From contig NZ_JAQGNQ010000034.1 of NCBI RefSeq assembly GCF_028291745.1, positions 1 to 47,920 on the forward strand: a stretch of 47,920 bases of DNA, read 5' to 3'. Under the pieces are notes generated by a model that did no database searches, was not told where the DNA came from, and saw only the letters and a list, made by a program, of their open reading frames with translations. This document shows, in pieces, positions 26,318 to 32,947 of the stretch. Position 1 is the first letter of the stretch; each line of letters opens with the position of its first letter. Position numbers and translations under genes: made by a program. The DNA comes from Ramlibacter sp. (GTDB lineage: Bacteria; Pseudomonadota; Gammaproteobacteria; Burkholderiales; Burkholderiaceae_C).

Positions 26318-27211
26318 ATGCGCATCCAGACCTGGCAGCAGCCGCTGCCCCATGGCATCACCCTCAGTTGCCGGGCGGCCGGCGAGCGCGGACGGCCGGT
26401 GCTGATGTTCCTGCACGGTTTTCCTGAAGCCGCCTTCGTGTGGGACGAACTGCTCGCGCACTTCGCCCGCCCCGAACACGGCGGCTTCCGCTGCATCGCG
26501 CCCAACCTGCGCGGCTATGAGCAGTCCTCGCAGCCCGCCGACGTGGCGGCCTACCGCCCCAAGCACCTGGTGCAGGACATCGCCGCCCTCGTGCAGATCG
26601 AGGGCGCACCGCTGGCCTGCCTGGTGGCGCACGACTGGGGCGGCGCGGTGGCGTGGAACTTCGCCAACCAGTTGCCGCAACTCACGCAGCGGCTGGCCAT
26701 CATCAACTCGCCGCATCCGGGCACCTTCCTGCGCGCCCTGCAGACCAGCGCCGCGCAGCAGGAAGCCAGCGCGTACATGAACTTCCTGGTGCGGCCCGAC
26801 GCCGAGGAACTGCTGCGGGCCGACGGCTACCGGCGCCTGCTGGACTTCTTCACGCATTGGGGCGCCGCGTCCTGGCTCACCGACGAGGTCAAGGCGAAGT
26901 ACCGCGCGGTGTGGGACGCCAGCCTCACCGGCGGCCTGAACTACTACCGCGCCTCGCCGCTGCGCCCGGCGCGCGAGGGCGATGCGGCGCTGTCGCAGGT
27001 CACCCTGCCCCGCGAGATGTTGACGGTGGACATTCCCACGCTCGTGCTCTGGGGCATGCAGGACCCCGCCCTGCTGCCGGAACTGGTGGAGGGCCTCGAG
27101 GACTATGTGCCGCATCTGACGCTGCACAAGGTGGCCGACGCGTCCCACTGGATCGTTCACGAACAGCCGCAGCTGGTCGCACAACGCCTCGCCGACTTTC
27201 TCGCTCAGTAG
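26318..27211 (+). CDS. Alpha/beta hydrolase (epoxide hydrolase-like)
   Basis: A 297-residue cytosolic hydrolase. HGFPEAAFVW (33-42) supplies the oxyanion hole. The nucleophile elbow is AHDWGGAVAW, where an aspartate replaces the usual serine; this Asp is shared by epoxide hydrolases and haloalkane dehalogenases. The acid lies around LVLWGMQDPALLP and the base is the His in DASHWIVHEQP. A cap region (about 135-220) with paired tyrosines (GLNYYRAS) fits an epoxide hydrolase better. GAGGGAGG precedes the ATG. It starts 25 bp after engB; the substrate is unknown. Its 3' end overlaps the convergent acyltransferase by 7 bp. Confidence 0.88.
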   Translation: MRIQTWQQPLPHGITLSCRAAGERGRPVLMFLHGFPEAAFVWDELLAHFARPEHGGFRCIAPNLRGYEQSSQPADVAAYRPKHLVQDIAALVQIEGAPLACLVAHDWGGAVAWNFANQLPQLTQRLAIINSPHPGTFLRALQTSAAQQEASAYMNFLVRPDAEELLRADGYRRLLDFFTHWGAASWLTDEVKAKYRAVWDASLTGGLNYYRASPLRPAREGDAALSQVTLPREMLTVDIPTLVLWGMQDPALLPELVEGLEDYVPHLTLHKVADASHWIVHEQPQLVAQRLADFLAQ

Positions 27212-28071
27212 ACGCCCGGCTCGCCCGGCGGGCGCGACTTGAAGCGCTTGTGCACCCAGTAGTACTGCGAGGGGATCTCGTCGATGTACTCCTGCAGCCG
27301 GCGGTTCATGAGGGCCGTGTCCGCTGCCAGGTCGCCCGAGGGAAAGCCCGCCCAGGGCTCGTGCACCTGCAGTTCGTACCCCGCGGGCGTCAGCTTGACG
27401 ACCACCGGCACGACCTTGGCCCGGCCCAGCCGCGCGAAGCGCGAGAGCGAGGGCACGGTGGCCGCCGGCACGCCGTAGAAGGGCACGAAGATCGATTCCT
27501 CGGCGCCGAAGTTCATGTCCGGCAGCAGGTACATCACGTCGCCGGCACGCACCGCCGCAATGAGCTCGCGCACGCCCTCGGAGCGGTTCATGGGGCGCGG
27601 ATTGATGCCGAAGCGGTGCCGCCCCTTCAGCACCCAGGCATCGATCACCGGATTGCTCTGCGGCGTATAGATGCCGATGAAGCGCCGCGGCACCTGCTGC
27701 GACAGGCCGGTCGCGCCCGCGTCCATGCCGACGAAGTGCGGCGCGAACACGATGGTCGGCGTGTCGCCGGCCAGCTCGCGGACAGCGCCGGTCAGCACCA
27801 GCCGGCGACGCACGACCTCCGGGTCGGCATGCCATAGCCACGCGCGATCGAGGAAGGACTGCGCCACGTGCACGAAGGTCTCGCGCGCCACCCGCCGCCG
27901 CTGGCGCTCGCTCCAGTGCGGAAAGCACAGGCGCAGGTTGACGTTCACCACCTGGCGTCGCGGCCACACCAGCAGGTACAGCAGCAAGCCCAACACGGAC
28001 CCGAGGGCACGAATCCAGGACAGCGGCAGCGGCGCCAGCCAGCGCAGCAGGCGAACCCCCAGCCGGCTCAT
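27205..28071 (-). CDS. LpxL/HtrB-family lysophospholipid or lipid A acyltransferase
   Basis: A 288-residue inner-membrane-associated acyltransferase. A hydrophobic segment near the N-terminus (about 16-36) ends in WPRRQVVNVNLRLCFP, typical of the family. The catalytic HX4D/E motif is HFVGMD, and LLPDMNFGAEESIFVPFYG and YWVHKRFKSRPPGEP are further family blocks. Such enzymes add secondary acyl chains to lipid A. The frame is open further upstream but runs through the other acyltransferase; the ATG at 28071 overlaps that gene's stop by one base (TGATG). Which of the two is LpxL and which LpxM-like cannot be decided here. Confidence 0.92.
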   Translation of the reverse strand: MSRLGVRLLRWLAPLPLSWIRALGSVLGLLLYLLVWPRRQVVNVNLRLCFPHWSERQRRRVARETFVHVAQSFLDRAWLWHADPEVVRRRLVLTGAVRELAGDTPTIVFAPHFVGMDAGATGLSQQVPRRFIGIYTPQSNPVIDAWVLKGRHRFGINPRPMNRSEGVRELIAAVRAGDVMYLLPDMNFGAEESIFVPFYGVPAATVPSLSRFARLGRAKVVPVVVKLTPAGYELQVHEPWAGFPSGDLAADTALMNRRLQEYIDEIPSQYYWVHKRFKSRPPGEPGVY

Positions 28072-28895
28072 CACGAGGTGACCTCCGCGCGCGGCTGCTT
28101 GTAGCGGGCATAGCCCCACAGGTACTGCGTCGGGCCGGCACGGACCATGCGCTCCATCTCCTGGTTGATTTGCGTGGCGGCGGTGCGCGGGTCGCGTGCC
28201 AGTTCGCCCTCGAAGCGGTGCACGTGCACGTGATAGCCGCGGCCCTGGGGCAGGCGCTCGCCCCACACCAGCAACAGCACGGCCCCGGTCTGCTGCACCA
28301 GCCGCGCCGGCAGGGTCATGGTGTAGGCCTCGCGGCCGAAGAACGGCGCCCACACACCCAGCCCCTGTGGCGGCACCTGGTCGGGCAAGAGGCCGACCGC
28401 TTCGCCGGTTTTCAATGCCCGCAACATTTGGCGCACGCCGGCCAGCGTGGTGGGCACGGCGGTCATGTTCTCGCGGCTGCGCGAGGTGGCCACCAGCTCG
28501 CGCAGCCAGGGCTTGCGAGCGGGCCGGTACAGCACCGTGACCGGGCCGAAGCGCTCGGCGTACGAGCGCGCGGTCACTTCGAAGCACCCGAGGTGTGGCG
28601 TGAGGAACACGACGCCCCGCCTCGCGGCCCGCAGCTCCTGGATCATTTCGGCCTGGTCCCAATGGACCGCCGGCATCGGGCCGAACCACAGCCGCGGCGT
28701 CTCGGCGACCAGCTTGCCGGCCTGGGCGATGCCCTTGCGCACCTGCGCCGGGGCAAAGCCGGCCTGCCGCGCGTTCTGCGCGAAGCGGCGGCGGTAGGTG
28801 GGGGAAAGGAGCCAGGTCAGCCAGCCGATGCCGGTGCCGAAGAAGTGCAGCAGGCCCAAGGGCCACCCCGAAAGGAACTGGAAGAGGGATTTCAC
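28071..28895 (-). CDS. LpxL/HtrB-family acyltransferase, second copy
   Basis: A 274-residue paralogue of the next gene. It has a short N-terminal hydrophobic segment (LSGWPLGLLHFFGTGIGWL), the catalytic HX4E motif in TPHLGCFEVTARSYAERFG, LLPDQVPPQGLGVWAPFFG as the substrate block and QYLWGYARYKQPR near the end. Here the acid of the motif is Glu, against Asp in the next gene, which fits a pair with different acceptor or chain specificity (inference). The start is GTG at 28895. Its promoter region faces that of metK, and the metK -10 box lies only 7 bp away. Confidence 0.92.
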   Translation of the reverse strand: MKSLFQFLSGWPLGLLHFFGTGIGWLTWLLSPTYRRRFAQNARQAGFAPAQVRKGIAQAGKLVAETPRLWFGPMPAVHWDQAEMIQELRAARRGVVFLTPHLGCFEVTARSYAERFGPVTVLYRPARKPWLRELVATSRSRENMTAVPTTLAGVRQMLRALKTGEAVGLLPDQVPPQGLGVWAPFFGREAYTMTLPARLVQQTGAVLLLVWGERLPQGRGYHVHVHRFEGELARDPRTAATQINQEMERMVRAGPTQYLWGYARYKQPRAEVTS

Positions 28896-28912
28896 GCCGG
28901 TTAGAATTTGCG

Positions 28913-28972
28913 CGTCGCCGAGTTACGGAACTACTTGCAGGGCGACGTTAAAGAACATCTGCTAAAGCGTTC
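28913..28972 (+). promoter_or_regulatory. SAM-II-like riboswitch in the metK leader
   Basis: The leader matches the SAM-II (SAM-alpha) aptamer in sequence and fold. P1 is CGTCGCC (28913-28919) paired with GGCGACG (28941-28947). The loop ends in TTGCA directly before the 3' arm. The arm is followed by TTAAA (28948-28952) and the conserved GCTAAAGC (28961-28968). A pseudoknot forms between loop GAAC (28928-28931) and tail GTTC (28969-28972), the place expected for P2. A TAGAAT -10 box at 28902-28907 would start the RNA at P1. The gene controlled is SAM synthetase, a logical target. The aptamer ends 58 nt before the start codon, so simple masking of the ribosome-binding site is not obvious. Confidence 0.8.
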
Positions 28973-28986
28973 GCCCAAGCTCCGGC

Positions 28987-29005
28987 AGAAGGCAACGCGC
29001 CTTCT
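28987..29005 (+). other. Hairpin between the riboswitch and metK
   Basis: AGAAGGC and GCCTTCT form a perfect 7-bp stem with a 5-base AACGC loop. It lies 14 bases after the pseudoknot and 25 bases before the metK start. No T-tract follows, so it is not a standard terminator. It could act as part of the expression platform, but this is only a guess. The metK ribosome-binding site (GGAG, 29018-29021) stays outside the stem. Confidence 0.5.
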
Positions 29006-29030
29006 CAATGCAACAGCGGAGTGTATTCAA

Positions 29031-30212
29031 ATGGCGAACGACTTTCTCTTCACGTCCGAGTCCGTCTCGGAAGGCCACCCGGACAAGGTGGCCGACCAGG
29101 TCTCCGACGCGATCCTCGATGCGATCTTCACGCAGGACCCGCGCAGCCGCGTCGCGGCCGAAACGCTGACCAACACCGGCCTCGTGGTGCTGGCCGGCGA
29201 GATCACCACCAACGCGCACGTCGACTACATCCAGGTCGCGCGCGACACCATCAAGCGCATCGGCTACGACAACACCGACTACGGCATCGACTACAAGGGC
29301 TGCGCGGTGCTGGTCGCCTACGACAAGCAGTCCAACGACATCGCGCAAGGCGTGGACCACGCCTCCGACGACCACCTGAACACCGGGGCCGGCGACCAGG
29401 GCCTGATGTTCGGCTACGCCTGCGACGAGACGCCGGTGCTGATGCCCGCGCCGATCTACTACGCGCACCGGCTGGTGGAGCGCCAGGCGCAGCTGCGCAA
29501 GGACGGGCGCCTGCCCTTCCTGCGTCCCGACGCCAAGTCGCAAGTGACCATGCGCTATGTCGACGGCAAGCCGCACAGCATAGCCACGGTGGTGCTCTCG
29601 AGCCAGCACGCGCCCGAGATGAGCGACGGTCACAAGATGAAGCCGGCCTTCATCGAGGCGGTGATCGAGGAGATCATCAAGCCGGTGCTGCCGGCGGAGT
29701 GGCTGAAGGAAACGAACTACCTGATCAACCCGACCGGCCGCTTCGTCATCGGCGGTCCGCAGGGCGACTGCGGCCTCACGGGCCGAAAGATCATCGTCGA
29801 CACCTACGGTGGCGCCTGCCCGCACGGCGGCGGCGCGTTCTCGGGCAAGGACCCGTCGAAGGTGGACCGTTCGGCCGCCTATGCCGCACGTTATGTGGCG
29901 AAGAACATCGTCGCTGCAGGCATTGCGCGCCAGTGCCAGATCCAGGTGGCGTACGCGATCGGCGTGGCGCGGCCGATGAACGTGACGGTCTACACCGAAG
30001 GCACCGGCGTGATCCCCGACCACAAGATCGCGCAACTCGTGAGCGAGCACTTCGACCTGCGGCCGAAGGGGATCATCCAGATGCTGGACCTGTTGCGCCC
30101 GATCTACCAGAAGACCGCCGCCTACGGCCACTTCGGCCGCGAAGAGCCGGAGTTCACCTGGGAGCGGACGGACAAGGCGCAGGCGTTGCGGGCGGCGGCG
30201 GGCCTCAAGTAA
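29031..30212 (+). CDS. metK: S-adenosylmethionine synthetase
   Basis: Makes SAM from methionine and ATP. It has 393 residues, typical. The family blocks [54 protein letters not shown] and [19 protein letters not shown] are intact. The ATG at 29031 has GGAG 9 bases upstream and matches the family N-terminus; the frame is open upstream through the riboswitch but that part is leader RNA. Transcribed away from the LpxL-family pair. Probably under negative control by SAM through the leader. Confidence 0.98.
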   Translation: MANDFLFTSESVSEGHPDKVADQVSDAILDAIFTQDPRSRVAAETLTNTGLVVLAGEITTNAHVDYIQVARDTIKRIGYDNTDYGIDYKGCAVLVAYDKQSNDIAQGVDHASDDHLNTGAGDQGLMFGYACDETPVLMPAPIYYAHRLVERQAQLRKDGRLPFLRPDAKSQVTMRYVDGKPHSIATVVLSSQHAPEMSDGHKMKPAFIEAVIEEIIKPVLPAEWLKETNYLINPTGRFVIGGPQGDCGLTGRKIIVDTYGGACPHGGGAFSGKDPSKVDRSAAYAARYVAKNIVAAGIARQCQIQVAYAIGVARPMNVTVYTEGTGVIPDHKIAQLVSEHFDLRPKGIIQMLDLLRPIYQKTAAYGHFGREEPEFTWERTDKAQALRAAAGLK

Positions 30213-30237
30213 GGCGTTCGAGGTTCAGCCCGCATTT

Positions 30238-30291
30238 CATTGCGGGCTTGACAACAGGCCGCATGGATCCCGGGTGAAGCCCGGGAGACAT
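30238..30291. repeat. Bipartite palindromic repeat, copy 1
   Basis: Contains TTGCGGGCTTGA and, 15 bases on, TGGATCCCGGGTGAAGCC, the latter a near-perfect palindrome around GGTGAAG. The reverse complement of 41476-41553 carries the same two blocks in the same order with a longer spacer. The first block also pairs with AGCCCGCA at 30227-30234, giving an 8-bp hairpin 15 bases after the metK stop. That hairpin could help end metK transcription, although no T-tract follows. Confidence 0.75.
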
Positions 30292-30314
30292 CCTTGCAGC
30301 TCACGCCCCCTTGA

Positions 30315-31163
30315 TTACTGCGACGACGCGGTCTGCGGCCGCTCGTATTCCGCCCGCTTCATCTGCACGTACGTGTCGCGGTCCATCTCATGCAGCTGCC
30401 TGGGATAGCGCTCCGTGGCGGAGAACCAGTTCTCGATGCGGCGCTCCACGCGCTGTGCCGGCGGGGCGTCCATCGTGTTCAGGTAAGAATCGATCGCCAG
30501 GTAATAGCGCATCGCGTTGCGCTCCACCGCGCCGCGCACGCCATCCGTGGTGAAGCCCACCTTGCTTGCGCCCGCGGTGGCCAGGTAGGCCTGCATGGCG
30601 AAGCGGCCGGCGCCGCCGAAGCCGTACGCGTAACTCATGTGCATGAAGGTGCGGCCGCCGTCGAGGGGAATCGCCTCCACGTCGATGTGATAGTCGCGCG
30701 TGCCGAAGGGGCCCTGGCCTGCGTTCAGCCGCGTTTCCAGGAAGTCGGCGCCGGAGCTCACGTTGTTGAAGCTGAAGTCGATGGGATACGCATCGGCCAC
30801 CGGCTGGTTGTACTTGCGGCCGATGCGCACCGAGAGGCGATTGCCGCTCGCGCGGCAGGCCTTGGTGTTGAAGGGCAAGAGCATGATGTCGCACCATGCG
30901 TTCGGGTCCGTCATGGCCTGCTTCACCTGGTCGTACGGGTGATCCAGCACGGCGTAGATGTCGCCTTGCAGCGAGTTGCTGGTCTGGCTGGAGTCGATGT
31001 GCATCTGGCGCCCATAGGAGTTGCTGCGCAACTCTTCCCGGAGGTCGTTGTACTTGCCATGGAGGCTGCCGGCGTCCGCGTGCGCGGCGACGGCGCCCAG
31101 CGACAGCAGGCAGGCGGCGCCGGCCCCAGCGAGCCAGCGGGCAAGGTTGGTGGAGCGGGTCAT
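30315..31163 (-). CDS. Secreted or periplasmic protein of unknown function
   Basis: A 282-residue protein with a signal peptide (MTRSTNLARWLAGAGAACLL..., cleavage near AHADAG, about residue 30). The mature part (YAVLDHPYDQVKQAMTDPNAWCDIMLLPFNTKACRA, later RDYHIDVEAIPLDGGRTFMHMSYAYGFGG) looks like a START/SRPBCC-type lipid-binding barrel, but the resemblance is only by eye. It has two cysteines close together (around residues 91 and 102) that could form a disulfide. The frame is open further upstream, but the ATG at 31163 overlaps the upstream stop by 4 bp (ATGA). It forms a two-gene unit with the 163-residue gene. Confidence 0.75.
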   Translation of the reverse strand: MTRSTNLARWLAGAGAACLLSLGAVAAHADAGSLHGKYNDLREELRSNSYGRQMHIDSSQTSNSLQGDIYAVLDHPYDQVKQAMTDPNAWCDIMLLPFNTKACRASGNRLSVRIGRKYNQPVADAYPIDFSFNNVSSGADFLETRLNAGQGPFGTRDYHIDVEAIPLDGGRTFMHMSYAYGFGGAGRFAMQAYLATAGASKVGFTTDGVRGAVERNAMRYYLAIDSYLNTMDAPPAQRVERRIENWFSATERYPRQLHEMDRDTYVQMKRAEYERPQTASSQ

Positions 31164-31651
31164 GCGTTCTTCCTGTAGGGGTCGGCCTCGGCCTCGCCCA
31201 TGGGCGTGGTCTCGGCCTCGGAATTGGGTGCCACTGTGATTTCGGACTCTTCTTCCAGGAAGGCCTGGACGTCGAGCTGGATGCCGCCCATGAACAGCGA
31301 GTGCGGCGACACGTCGAACACGTAGCGGCCGCGCGGATTGAGCACCAGCCGCATGCGCAGCTTGGGGTTCTCTATGCCCTCCCAGGCCCGGATCAGCCGC
31401 GTGCGAACCAGGTTGTCGGGGCACTGCAGCGACTTGAGCTTGTGGTGGTTGGCAGCCAGGTCGATCGCATCCAGGTACCAGGGCGACTGCTTGTTGCGCG
31501 CCAGCAGGTTGGCCGAGAGGTCGACCTCCAGCGTGAGCTGGTTGCCCTCCACTTCGAGCACCAGGTTGCGTCCGAGCAAGCCCCCGTTGGCCTCGCCGTA
31601 CTTGTACGTGAGGTGCAGATGGGACGGCGTTTTTCTCAATGAATATTTCAT
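31160..31651 (-). CDS. Conserved hypothetical protein
   Basis: A 163-residue protein that I do not recognise. It has no signal peptide or membrane helix. Much of it is beta-rich with Asn, Leu and Arg (LGRNLVLEVEGNQLTLEVDLSA, LRMRLVLNPRGRYVFDVSP), and the last 30 residues are acidic. The start at 31651 (MKYSLRKTP) has GAAGGG 8 bases upstream; in-frame ATG (31657) and GTG (31660) lie too close to that site. Its stop overlaps the start of the secreted protein gene, so the two are probably translated together and act in one process. Confidence 0.7.
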   Translation of the reverse strand: MKYSLRKTPSHLHLTYKYGEANGGLLGRNLVLEVEGNQLTLEVDLSANLLARNKQSPWYLDAIDLAANHHKLKSLQCPDNLVRTRLIRAWEGIENPKLRMRLVLNPRGRYVFDVSPHSLFMGGIQLDVQAFLEEESEITVAPNSEAETTPMGEAEADPYRKNA

Positions 31652-31865
31652 GGGCATCACCCTTCAGGACAGAGTGCTGCAGCCGCGCCTGCGGGCTTGT
31701 AGGACGGCACAGTGATTGCCTGTGCGCGCGCTCAGCCAGCAGCGGGCGCGCACGGCCCGCCCGACGTTTCCTACATTCGATGTGGGCATTTGGACCTCGT
31801 GGCCGCTGGGTCACCGTCCCAAGATCAAGGCAGACCTTTCCATGAACCTACAAGGAGCACGCAAC

Positions 31866-32906
31866 ATGGCTGCTGAAGAACGCGAAGAACAGGACAACCT
31901 CAACCGGGACCCGATCACCGACGAACCCGGCGCGCACCCGATCGGCACCGGAGTCGGCGCGACCGGCGGTGCTGTTGCCGGTGCGGCTGCCGGCTCGATC
32001 GCAGGCCCCGTCGGCGCAGCGGTCGGCGGCGTCGTGGGCGCGGTGGTCGGCGGCCTGGCCGGCAAGGCCGCCGGCGAAGCCGTCAACCCCACCGCCGAAG
32101 AAGCCTTCTGGCGGGAGAACTACAACAAGGAGCCTTATTACGAGCAGGGCCGCAGCTTCGACGACTACGGGCCGGCGTATCGCCTGGGCCTGTCGGGCCG
32201 CGAGCGCTCCCCGGACCCGTGGGACAACGTGGAGCCGCGCCTCGCCTCCGAGTGGCAGGGCAACCGCAGCAGCTCCAGCCTCGACTGGCAGCGCGCCAGC
32301 CCAGCGTCGCAAGCGGCCTGGCGCCGTGCCGACGAGCAATACCGCAACTACAGCCCCTCGAGCACCAACATGGCCGCCACCGGTGGCGCCAATGGCATGG
32401 CGGCGGCCACGGGTGTGGCGGGCGCAGTGGGCGCGATGCAGACGGCTGGCAACAACGATGGGGATCGCGGCGACGTGGTCGACGTGCTGAAGGACCTGGT
32501 CGAATGCTGCAAGGACGGCGAGTACGGCTTCCGCGAGTGCGCCGAGCAGGCCACGCGCCCCGACCTGAAGTCGAAGTTCATGCAGCGTGCCGAAGACTGC
32601 CGCCGTGGCGCGCAGGAACTGAACGAGTGCATCAGCCAGTACGGCGGCACGGTCGAAGATGGCGGCAGCGCGATGGGCGCCATGCACCGCGGCTGGGTGT
32701 CGATCAAGTCCAAGATGACCACCTATGACGACAAGGCGGTGCTGGAGGAGTGCGAGCGCGGCGAAGACAACGCCAAGGCCCGCTACACCAAGGCGCTGCA
32801 GAAGAACCTGCCCTCGGATGTGCGCCAGGTGGTGGAGCGCCAGATGCAGGGCGTGCAGCGCAACCACGACGAGATCAAGATGCTGCGCGACCAGGCCCGG
32901 GTATAA
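31866..32906 (+). CDS. Glycine-zipper plus PA2169-type four-helix-bundle protein
   Basis: A 346-residue protein in two parts. Residues about 25-75 are a Gly/Ala-rich zipper (GVGATGGAVAGAAAGSIAGP...), able to insert in or cross a membrane. A Ser/Asn/Trp-rich linker of about 120 residues follows. The last 140 residues (VVDVLKDLVECCKDGEYGFRECAEQATRPDLKSKF...) match the PA2169/DUF2383 four-helix bundle, related in fold to ferritin-like proteins. Such genes are often stress-induced. The ATG at 31866 has AAGGAG 8 bases upstream; an ATG at 31842 is less good. It lies 41 bp before ligD, on the same strand. Confidence 0.85.
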   Translation: MAAEEREEQDNLNRDPITDEPGAHPIGTGVGATGGAVAGAAAGSIAGPVGAAVGGVVGAVVGGLAGKAAGEAVNPTAEEAFWRENYNKEPYYEQGRSFDDYGPAYRLGLSGRERSPDPWDNVEPRLASEWQGNRSSSSLDWQRASPASQAAWRRADEQYRNYSPSSTNMAATGGANGMAAATGVAGAVGAMQTAGNNDGDRGDVVDVLKDLVECCKDGEYGFRECAEQATRPDLKSKFMQRAEDCRRGAQELNECISQYGGTVEDGGSAMGAMHRGWVSIKSKMTTYDDKAVLEECERGEDNAKARYTKALQKNLPSDVRQVVERQMQGVQRNHDEIKMLRDQARV

Positions 32907-32947
32907 CGCACCAGACGAGGGGGTCTGCGCCCCCTCGTCCTCGCTGC

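Noticed and set aside
30227..30248. Hairpin after metK as an intrinsic terminator
   Set aside because: No T-tract follows; the stem is part of a dispersed repeat, so a terminator role is only possible, not supported.
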